Of a DNA stretch of 36,213 bases, positions 30,704-36,213 are shown one piece after another. The translations under genes were made by a program, and so were the position numbers. Origin of the DNA: JAOUEA01 sp039933515 (GTDB taxonomy: Bacteria > Actinomycetota > UBA4738 > HRBIN12); the NCBI GenBank assembly GCA_039933515.1, contig JBDTNY010000103.1:1-36213 (forward strand), in the 5' to 3' direction. The notes under the pieces were generated by a model. It did not search any database. It was not told the DNA's origin and worked only from the letters and a program-made list of their open reading frames with translations. Positions within the stretch are counted from its first letter, which is position 1, and the number at the start of each line of letters is the position of its first letter.

Positions 30704-31081
30704 CTAGGACCCACTCGTGGGTGGGGGAGGAGGAGGAGGAGGCGGAGGAGGTGGCGCCGTCGTCGTCGTGCCGCCACCACCCGAGCTCGACGTGGTGCCG
30801 CTCGATCCCGATGAGGTGTATCCGCCGGAGACATAGGTGACCGGTGCGCTGGCGACCGGGTCGACGACCACGACCCGCCGGATCACATGGCGGATGATCA
30901 CCTTCTGCCGCTGCGGCTTGCGACGGTGACGGGTCCCTTCCGAGCCCTGGGCCGGCTTGGGGGAAACCCCCAAGACGCCCAGGACCGAGAGGAACGTGGC
31001 GCCGCCGGTGACCCAGGCGACCGCGCGCACGCGGCCCCTGGACCAGCGGGCTCGACGAGGGGCGTCAGTCGTCCCCGACAC
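30704..31081 (-). CDS. Small membrane-anchored protein with polyproline tail
   Basis: 125 residues from GTG 31081. A single hydrophobic segment (about 20-40: VAWVTGGATFLSVLGVLG) follows a basic N-terminus, then RRKPQRQKVIIRHVIRRVVVV, a Gly/Ser-rich stretch and a run of 12 prolines. No family is recognised. The start is uncertain: GTG 31081 overlaps the upstream ORF by 17 nt with GGTGG ahead; a longer frame reaches 31153 but would overlap much more. Its pattern (basic beta-like block followed by low-complexity tail) echoes the upstream exported protein. Co-transcribed with apbE and the haem protein. Confidence 0.6.
   Translation of the reverse strand: MSGTTDAPRRARWSRGRVRAVAWVTGGATFLSVLGVLGVSPKPAQGSEGTRHRRKPQRQKVIIRHVIRRVVVVDPVASAPVTYVSGGYTSSGSSGTTSSSGGGGTTTTAPPPPPPPPPPPPTSGS
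30724..30755 (-). repeat. GGA-type triplet run encoding polyproline
   Basis: A near-perfect run of gga/ggc triplets on the plus strand reads as CC(T/C/G) codons on the minus strand and makes 12 successive prolines at the end of the small membrane protein. A probable slippage site. Confidence 0.7.
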
Positions 31082-31499
31082 CCGAGCCACCAATGTCGTC
31101 GGAGGACTCGTCCGTGCTGCCCGGGTCCTCGCTGTCTTCTTGGTCGTCTTCACCGTAAGAGTCGTCGCCGTACGAGCTGTCGCTCGAGGTGTCGCTCGAG
31201 GTGTCGTCCGAGGTGTCGTCGCCGTAGGAGCTGTCCGAGGTCGATCCTGAGCTCGACGACACGGTGCCCGACGAAGCGGCAGGCAGCGTGACGGCGGTGC
31301 CGGCCGGAGCCTGCCCCTTCTTGTGGACCGTGATCGTCTTCTTGGTGGTCTTGATGATCGGCTTGTTCTTCTTGTGGGTCAGCTTGGACTGTGCCGAGCT
31401 GGCCTCAGGGCCGGTCATTCCGACCGCGACAGCGACGCCTCCCACCACCAGGGTGAGTACGAGGCCCGCTGCCACCATCATTGCGGAGCGCTTGTTCAT
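31065..31499 (-). CDS. Exported acidic Ser/Asp-rich low-complexity protein
   Basis: 144 residues. Signal sequence MNKRSAMMVAAGLVLTLVVGGVAVAVG (hydrophobic 9-27), a Lys-rich part (HKKNKPIIKTTKKTITVHKKG, about 42-62), and a C-terminal half of Ser, Asp, Tyr and Gly (SSYGDD and TSSD repeats, 80-144). Very polar and acidic, probably disordered outside the membrane; it could bind metal or the cell surface, but nothing specific is recognised. GGAAGGAGGAGG gives a strong site for ATG 31499, and TACCTT at 31541-31546 is a plausible -10. First gene of an operon leading to apbE and the ferric-reductase-like protein. Confidence 0.75.
   Translation of the reverse strand: MNKRSAMMVAAGLVLTLVVGGVAVAVGMTGPEASSAQSKLTHKKNKPIIKTTKKTITVHKKGQAPAGTAVTLPAASSGTVSSSSGSTSDSSYGDDTSDDTSSDTSSDSSYGDDSYGEDDQEDSEDPGSTDESSDDIGGSGVGDD
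31161..31235 (-). repeat. Internal repeats in the acidic exported protein
   Basis: The 21-bp blocks 31161-31181 and 31215-31235 differ by one base and encode the same SSYGDD-type motif. Between them lie three 12-bp units (gctcgaggtgtc, 31182-31193 and 31194-31205, and gtccgaggtgtc, 31206-31217) encoding TSSD/TSDD. Confidence 0.75.
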
Positions 31500-31540
31500 G
31501 GTGCCTCCTCCTTCCGAGGAATCGTCCCGTCCTGGTGACC

Positions 31541-31546
31541 AAGGTA
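31541..31546 (-). promoter_or_regulatory. Candidate -10 hexamer TACCTT for the exported-protein/apbE operon
   Basis: TACCTT on the minus strand gives a leader of about 34 nt with a good ribosome site before ATG 31499. The rest of the gap to the anti-sigma gene shows nothing definite. Confidence 0.35.
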
Positions 31547-31628
31547 GAAGGGAGGGGGCAACGGGCCGGAAAACCGGGGGCCAAGGAGAGGTAAACCCTG
31601 TCGGGCAGCGCTGATGGGTGGGCGGGAC

Positions 31629-32360
31629 CTACGCGACGTCGAGCGGAGCCGTGAGCACCGGGTCGGTCGTAGGCGCCGCGGGGCAGTCCGCCGGCTCCAC
31701 GGTCACGGCCATCAGCTCGGTCGAGCCGATGTCGGCCTCGACGTAGACGGCGAGGTTGCCCTGGGTATCGGGCTCGACGCAGCCCCCCGAGACCGGCGTG
31801 TCGCCCTGGATCATCCAGATCTCATACACATGGTCGACGCCGGGAGCGGGCAGGTCCGAGCCCCAGAAGATCGCCCCGGGCTCACCCGGGGTGTAGCCCA
31901 TTGACAGCGCGCCCGCATCGCCCTCGAATCGCACGATCGTCTGTGCTGGCTGGGCGCTCACCCCGGTGCTGCGTGCGCCCGGTCGCAGGGCGGTCGCGAC
32001 GACGGCCACTAGCGCGATCGACGCCGCCACAGCCACGAACGTGCGCCACCCGCGACCCGCTCGTCGCGCGGCGAGCTCGTCGGCGGCCGCGGTCGGGGGT
32101 GGCTCGCTGACGTTCGCGTGTTCCACTCCCTCTTCGCGCCCGGCCGAGAGGATCCGGTCGGCCATGCCCGGGTCGACGGACACCGGGTCCAGCGAGAAGG
32201 CGAGCATGCCGGCCGTGTCGGCAAGCTCGCGCTCGATCCGGCGGCACTCCGCGCAGTCGCCGTGGGCCGCCATCTCGTTCTCGAGCGCGGCGCTCTCGGT
32301 GTCGTCGAGCCCACCCAGAACACGGACCGCGAGCGACTCCTCGATGTGTTCGTGATTCAT
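31629..32360 (-). CDS. RskA-like anti-sigma factor
   Basis: 243 residues. N-terminal cytoplasmic sigma-binding part with a zinc-site-like HGDCAEC (H33, C36, C39; spacing HxxCxxC rather than the common Hx3Cx2C), a single TM (about 107-125), and an extracytoplasmic RskA C-terminal domain (about 140-243; VDHVYEIWMIQGDTPVSGGCVEPD). Known for the family: it holds its sigma factor inactive at the membrane until proteolysed. The ATG overlaps the sigma stop (ATGA), so they are made together. The signal it senses is unknown; extracellular redox (Cys in VSGGCVEP and ADCPA) is a possibility. Confidence 0.9.
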   Translation of the reverse strand: MNHEHIEESLAVRVLGGLDDTESAALENEMAAHGDCAECRRIERELADTAGMLAFSLDPVSVDPGMADRILSAGREEGVEHANVSEPPPTAAADELAARRAGRGWRTFVAVAASIALVAVVATALRPGARSTGVSAQPAQTIVRFEGDAGALSMGYTPGEPGAIFWGSDLPAPGVDHVYEIWMIQGDTPVSGGCVEPDTQGNLAVYVEADIGSTELMAVTVEPADCPAAPTTDPVLTAPLDVA

Positions 32361-32974
32361 CGCTCTATCCCCCCGAGGGCAGCGCGCATCCGGCGCATCC
32401 CGAGCAGGGTGCGGGACTTCACGGTCCCGAGCGGCAGGCCGGTGGTCTCGGCGATCTGCGACTGGGATCGGCCGTCGAAGTACATCATCTCGAGAACTTG
32501 GCGCTGTTCCTGGGGAAGCTCGGCGAGGGCGGCCCGGACGACCCGGCGCTCCTCGGGCAGGCTGATCGCCTGCACGACGTCGTTGGCGTGGTCGGCCTGT
32601 TCTTGCACGGCGTGAGGGATCGACGCTTCGGCGCGGCGGCGGTGCGCCTCTTCACGGCGCACGAGGTCGACCGCGCGATGATGGACGGTGCCCATCAGCC
32701 AGGACCGCACGGATCCACGGTCGCCGTCGTATCCGGCCGGATCCTTCCACACGGCCATGAATGCCTCTTGCACGATCTCCTCCGCGAGGTTCGCTTGGCG
32801 GACGACCCGCAACGCAAGGGCTTTGGCTGTGGGGGCGTAGCGGTCGAACAGACCGCGGAACGCGTCCTCGTCGCCGCGTTGCAGGCGCGCGAGGAGCTCG
32901 CGGTCGCGAGCCTCGGACAGATCAACCGTGCCCAAGGGCTCGCTCCGTGCGGGTTCCAGCGTGGCCAGCTTCAA
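32357..32974 (-). CDS. ECF sigma factor, SigK-like
   Basis: 205 residues. Region 2 (about 25-110; EDAFRGLFDRYAPTAKALALRVVRQANLAEEIVQEAFMAVW) and region 4 (about 140-200; LPQEQRQVLEMMYFDGRSQSQIAETTGLPLGTVKSRTLLGMRRMRAAL) are complete and there is no region 3. Pairing with an RskA-like anti-sigma gene is typical of the SigK group. The start is least certain: TTG 32974 with AGGAG 12 nt upstream; a second TTG (LGTV) lies 39 nt inside. Targets are unknown; the adjacent apbE/ferric-reductase operon is a candidate, but its promoter does not show a clear SigK motif. Confidence 0.88.
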   Translation of the reverse strand: MKLATLEPARSEPLGTVDLSEARDRELLARLQRGDEDAFRGLFDRYAPTAKALALRVVRQANLAEEIVQEAFMAVWKDPAGYDGDRGSVRSWLMGTVHHRAVDLVRREEAHRRRAEASIPHAVQEQADHANDVVQAISLPEERRVVRAALAELPQEQRQVLEMMYFDGRSQSQIAETTGLPLGTVKSRTLLGMRRMRAALGGIER

Positions 32975-33028
32975 GACCTGCGACAGCTCCTGCCGAGCGG
33001 GCTTCTATCGGCAGGTATTCGCAGCCCA

Positions 33029-33865
33029 TCAGGCGTCGGATGACTCCGGATGGCCCGTGAGCCTGCGGCCGGCCGTCTGCAGGATCGACTCGAGCGGATC
33101 AGGGTGGTCGGGGTCGTAGAGGGCGCTGCCTACCGCGAGCGAGAGCTGTCGTGGGTTCTCGCGCTTCGCGTCGTGGACCGCGATCGCCTCGACGAGCCGG
33201 GAGAGCACGAGGGTCTCGGCGCCGGCCGCGTGGCCTGTGAGCAGGACGCAGAAGGTGTCGGCCGCGATCCGGGACGGGACGTCGGAGTCTCGCACGGCCT
33301 CGAGCAAGACCTCGGCGGCATCGCGTGCCATCCCGTCGGCTTCCTCGGGCTCGCCTGCCGCCATCGCGGCGACCACGCCCTCCAGCCGCACGAACAGGAA
33401 TACCACGGGCAGCTTCGCGCGGTCGGCCATCTTCAGGTGGTGCTCGGCGATCGGGGCGAAGCCACGGAGGTTCAGGAGCCCCGTCGCGGGGTCGGCGGTG
33501 GCGAGCTCCCGGTATAGACGCCGGTGGGCGACCGCGTAGCGTACGGCCCGCGGGAGGAGCCCCGTCGGGATCGCGCCGGTCACGAGATGGTCCTCGGCGC
33601 CGGCGTGCATCGCGATCGAGCCGTCGGCCTCGTGGTCGGCCTCGGTGACGACGATCACGGCGGCATCAGGCGCTTCGGCGCGCAGGCGGCCAAGCAGTTC
33701 GAGCGGAGGCGTGCCTGCCAGCGCGACGACCACCGCATCGACCCGCTCCGGGAGCTCACCGAGCACCTCGGCACGCTGCACCGTGAAGCCGTCCTCGGCG
33801 GTCAGCTCGTCTCCCAGGGCGTTCTCGAGCCCCACGAGCAGCACCGTTACGTCGTCTCGCACCAT
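33029..33865 (-). CDS. Degenerate receiver plus degenerate GGDEF protein
   Basis: 278 residues. Residues 5-115 look like a receiver fold (VTVLLVGLENALGDEL ... AAVIVVTEAD), but the acceptor-Asp position is replaced (VVVALAGT). Residues about 120-275 look like a diguanylate cyclase (DPATGLLNLRGF, then FLFVRLEGV and RIAADTFCVLL), but the GGDEF signature is AADTF (201-205). Neither phosphorylation nor c-di-GMP synthesis should be possible; a GTP- or protein-binding regulatory role is likely. GGAAGGA precedes ATG 33865; CATAAT at 33890-33895 is a likely -10. It lies upstream of the sigma factor on the same strand (54-nt gap) and is divergent from the LCP gene. Confidence 0.8.
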   Translation of the reverse strand: MVRDDVTVLLVGLENALGDELTAEDGFTVQRAEVLGELPERVDAVVVALAGTPPLELLGRLRAEAPDAAVIVVTEADHEADGSIAMHAGAEDHLVTGAIPTGLLPRAVRYAVAHRRLYRELATADPATGLLNLRGFAPIAEHHLKMADRAKLPVVFLFVRLEGVVAAMAAGEPEEADGMARDAAEVLLEAVRDSDVPSRIAADTFCVLLTGHAAGAETLVLSRLVEAIAVHDAKRENPRQLSLAVGSALYDPDHPDPLESILQTAGRRLTGHPESSDA

Positions 33866-33997
33866 CTGTCCTTCCGGTCTGTGGGCGCGATTATGCCATC
33901 CCCGGCGACGTACCCTGCGGCCGGCTCGGTTCCGCACCGTGCGGGGCCGCCACAGGAACGCCACGCGGGCGGGCGCCGGGGGCTCGGGGTCCGCCGG

Positions 33998-34003
33998 TAG
34001 GCT
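33998..34003 (+). promoter_or_regulatory. -10 hexamer TAGGCT of the LCP gene (near-leaderless)
   Basis: TAGGCT ends 8 nt before ATG 34012, without a ribosome site; transcription should start within 1-3 nt of the start codon. Confidence 0.5.
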
Positions 34004-34011
34004 GTGGGGCG

Positions 34012-35472
34012 ATGTCCGATCAGATGCCCACAGGCCCTCACGCCCACGGCCGCGCCACGCGCTGGTTCGTCGCGGTCTCGGCCCTCCTGTCGATCGTGAT
34101 CGCAAGCGGAAGTGCGTTCGCGTTCACCCAGTACATGGCCGCCAAGGACGAGAACAAGTGCGACTGGGCGGGCTGTAGGCCGGGGGCGAGGCCGAGCTCC
34201 CAACCCACCGGCGCCGACGCCCCGGTCGGCCCGTGTGCCGACGACATCTGCAACTACCTGCTGCTCGGCAGCGACTCCCGCAAGGGCCTCACGCAAGCGG
34301 AGATCGATCAGTTCGGCACCGACGCCGCGATCGGCGGTGAGAACCGCGCCGACACGATCATGGTGGTACACACCGACCCGAGCCTGCAGAAGGCGATCAT
34401 CGTCTCGTTCCCGCGCGACCTTTGGGTGAACATCCCCGGCCACGGGTACGACAAGATCAACGCCGCGTTCGAGGGAGGGATCGAGGGCGGCGGGCCCCTT
34501 CTGGTCGCCAAGACGATCCACGCCCTCACCGGGCTGAAGATCAACCATTACCTCTACGTGGACCTGGCCGGGTTCCAGGGCGTGGTGGAGACCCTCGGCG
34601 GCGTCGACATGTGCATCTCGGGCGAGAACGTGAATACGCCCGGGTACGTGCAGGGCGAGTCCGGCACCGTCTACTACCCCGAGCCGGGCTACATCGCGGA
34701 CCCCTACACGGGGCTGCACATCAAGCCGGGCTGCCAGACCCTCCCGCCGGATCAGGCGCTCGCGTACGTTCGCGCCCGCCACCTCAAGTGCGATGCGGCC
34801 GCGCCCGACTTCTACCGGATCGCCCGCCAGCAGCAGTTCATGCGCTCGCTGATCACGAAGCTCCTGCGGCCCGACGAGCTGCTGAAGCTTCCCGGGCGCA
34901 TCCGCCCGGTTCTGTCGAACATGAGGCGCGACCCTGACTTGAACCCGGCCGACCTCGCGTATCTCGTGGGTCAGCTCCGTGGGATCAGCACGGGCGCGGC
35001 GGAGTTCCGCGCGGTGCCCGGCTACGGCGCGCTCGAGGGCGGGCTCTCGGTCGTGAAGATCGACCCCGCGGCGAACCAGATCTTCCGGGCGATCCGCGAC
35101 GGTAAGCCGCTCGGCGACGCCGGCACGCAGCTCGTGAACACCCCGCCGTCGGAGGCCAACGTCGTCGCGCCGGTGGTGGACCACGCATCGGGCGGCAAGG
35201 TGAACGGCGTGGAGCAGATCCTCGCCGATGCCGGGTTCGACGTGGCCTCGGGGATCGTGGCCTACGACGCGTACCGTGCGACCGTGACCGGTAGCTGGAT
35301 CGCCTATGCGCCCGGTCACCAGATCGAGGCCGAGGTCGTGAAGAAGTACTTCCCCACGCTCGAGTTGAGGGAGGTCAAAGGCCTGCCCGACCCCGTGGCG
35401 GTCTTCGTGACCTCGGCGTACAAGCCGGCGCCGGTGGGCAGCGGCGCGCCCCTGGACTGCCCGAGCGCCTGA
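34012..35472 (+). CDS. LytR-CpsA-Psr (LCP) family glycopolymer ligase
   Basis: 486 residues. Short cytoplasmic N-terminus, TM (about 18-38), then an LCP domain (about 80-285) with NYLLLGSDSR, the Arg/Asp motifs SFPRDLWVNIPG, GYDKINAAFEGG and YVDLAGF, and ALAYVRARHLKCDAA, which bind polyprenyl-pyrophosphate substrates. The C-terminal 110 residues resemble the LytR_C domain. LCP proteins transfer polyprenyl-linked glycans to peptidoglycan at the outer face of the membrane. The gene is followed by a nucleotidyltransferase 1 nt after the stop, so the two are co-transcribed. Confidence 0.92.
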   Translation: MSDQMPTGPHAHGRATRWFVAVSALLSIVIASGSAFAFTQYMAAKDENKCDWAGCRPGARPSSQPTGADAPVGPCADDICNYLLLGSDSRKGLTQAEIDQFGTDAAIGGENRADTIMVVHTDPSLQKAIIVSFPRDLWVNIPGHGYDKINAAFEGGIEGGGPLLVAKTIHALTGLKINHYLYVDLAGFQGVVETLGGVDMCISGENVNTPGYVQGESGTVYYPEPGYIADPYTGLHIKPGCQTLPPDQALAYVRARHLKCDAAAPDFYRIARQQQFMRSLITKLLRPDELLKLPGRIRPVLSNMRRDPDLNPADLAYLVGQLRGISTGAAEFRAVPGYGALEGGLSVVKIDPAANQIFRAIRDGKPLGDAGTQLVNTPPSEANVVAPVVDHASGGKVNGVEQILADAGFDVASGIVAYDAYRATVTGSWIAYAPGHQIEAEVVKKYFPTLELREVKGLPDPVAVFVTSAYKPAPVGSGAPLDCPSA

Positions 35473-35473
35473 C

Positions 35474-36213
35474 ATGCGCGCGCTGGTTTTAGCCGGAGGT
35501 GAAGGGTCGCGGCTCCGGCCGATCACGCACACGAGCGCGAAGCAGCTGATCCCGATCGCGGGCACGCCGATCCTGTTTCACGCGTTGCAGGCGATCGCCG
35601 TCGCGGGGATCACGGAGGTCGGCGTCGTCGTGGGGAGCACGGCCGACGAGGTTCGTGCCGCGGTCGGCAACGGCAGACGATGGGGCCTCGAGGTCACCTA
35701 CATCGAGCAGGAGGCACCGCTCGGACTCGCGCACGCCGTGATGACGGCTGCCGACTTCGTGCGCGGGGAACCCTTCCTGATGTACCTGGGCGACAACGTG
35801 CTGCTCGAGGGCGTGACGCGGTTCGTGGCCGAGTTCAACCGGGCGCGGCCCGATGCGCAGATCCTCCTCACCCAGGTCGCTGAGCCCGAGCACTTCGGCG
35901 TGGCGGTGCTCGAGGGCGACCGCGTCGTGCGCCTCGTCGAGAAACCCAAGGAGTTCGTCTCCGACATCGCCCTCGTGGGCGTGTATCTGTTCGACGACTC
36001 GATCCTGGAGGCGTGCGCGACGCTCTCGCCGTCGTGGCGCGGCGAGTACGAGATCACCGAAGCGATCCAGTGGTTGATCGACAACGGCAAGACCGTGCGC
36101 GCCGAGATGGTGGGCGGCTATTGGAAGGACACCGGCCGTCCCGAGGACCTCCTCGAGGCGAACCGCATGATGCTCGCGACGCTGGAGTCCTCGATCGCGG
36201 GCGAGGTCGACGA
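35474..36213 (+). CDS. rmlA: Glucose-1-phosphate thymidylyltransferase (RmlA/StrD type), 3' end cut by window
   Basis: About 246 residues before the window ends. Seen: pyrophosphorylase loop LAGGEGSRLRPIT (residues 7-19), SAKQLIPIAGTPIL, Mg-binding YLGDN, LVEKPKE and the GEYEITEAIQWLI segment. It makes dTDP-glucose from glucose-1-phosphate and dTTP, the first step to dTDP-rhamnose and other deoxysugars. The HTSAKQLIPI wording and SSIAGEVD near the edge suggest the long StrD-like form (about 355 residues with a C-terminal beta-helix). ATG 35474 lies 1 nt after the LCP stop. Likely the start of a sugar/glycopolymer gene cluster that continues to the right. Confidence 0.9.
   Translation, partial: MRALVLAGGEGSRLRPITHTSAKQLIPIAGTPILFHALQAIAVAGITEVGVVVGSTADEVRAAVGNGRRWGLEVTYIEQEAPLGLAHAVMTAADFVRGEPFLMYLGDNVLLEGVTRFVAEFNRARPDAQILLTQVAEPEHFGVAVLEGDRVVRLVEKPKEFVSDIALVGVYLFDDSILEACATLSPSWRGEYEITEAIQWLIDNGKTVRAEMVGGYWKDTGRPEDLLEANRMMLATLESSIAGEVD

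Noticed and set aside
31161..31235. CRISPR-like or regulatory repeat cluster
   Set aside because: Repeats are in frame with an acidic low-complexity coding sequence and have no spacers; no cas genes are present.
25110..33884. Exact 15-bp repeat ccttccggtctgtgg at 25110-25124 and 33870-33884
   Set aside because: About one such match is expected by chance in 36 kb when both strands are counted, and flanks do not extend the match. Not an attachment site or element end.

Overview
This 36.2 kb window is very GC-rich and gene-dense. It looks like part of an actinobacterial chromosome (phylum Actinomycetota, possibly an uncultured or deep-branching class). The evidence is gene content: a BldD-like regulator, a SigK/RskA-type sigma/anti-sigma pair, a DevR/DevS-type two-component system, a crotonyl-CoA carboxylase/reductase and an LCP protein with an RmlA-type sugar nucleotidyltransferase. 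In addition, ten genes have a TAnnnT -10 hexamer (mostly TAGnnT) only 6-8 nt before the start codon, the signature of leaderless transcripts. There is no rRNA, tRNA, CRISPR array, insertion sequence or phage gene, and no gene-free stretch longer than about 200 bases.

Layout. 1-9.5 kb holds acyl-CoA metabolism mixed with single genes: a truncated acyl-CoA carboxylase beta subunit, a secreted lytic-transglycosylase-like protein, an ArsR-DUF2087 regulator divergent from a stand-alone Fe-S PD-(D/E)XK nuclease, a membrane protein, ccr, methylmalonyl-CoA epimerase coupled to a BldD-like regulator, a divergent FtsH-like protease and a thiolase. Carboxylase, Ccr, epimerase and thiolase are steps of the ethylmalonyl-CoA/propionyl-CoA routes. 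9.5-19.2 kb holds a 1025-residue membrane-anchored coiled-coil protein ending in a pseudo-histidine kinase, then a compact nurA-herA-sbcD-sbcC operon, the bacterial counterpart of the archaeal NurA-HerA-Mre11-Rad50 DNA-end resection array. 19.2-23.4 kb holds a lipoprotein and a thioesterase sharing a divergent leaderless promoter region, then aconitase, preceded by a possible 10-codon leader ORF.

23.4-29.2 kb looks like a redox/hypoxia module: two small His-containing membrane proteins, a DevR-like response regulator, a SRPBCC-like protein, a three-cupredoxin multicopper oxidase lipoprotein, a DevS-like GAF histidine kinase and a CBS-CBS-BON protein. A DosR-box-like palindrome lies between the last two. 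29.2-33.9 kb, all on the minus strand, holds a ferric-reductase-like haem membrane protein coupled to ApbE and two low-complexity exported proteins, then RskA-like anti-sigma factor, SigK-like sigma factor and a degenerate receiver/GGDEF protein. 33.9-36.2 kb, on the plus strand, holds an LCP cell-wall ligase and a truncated glucose-1-phosphate thymidylyltransferase, the start of an envelope glycopolymer cluster.

The items most worth following up are the four-gene end-resection operon with its non-canonical HerA P-loop, the giant pseudokinase, the ferric-reductase/ApbE operon with its two unassigned exported proteins, and the DevRS-like neighbourhood.
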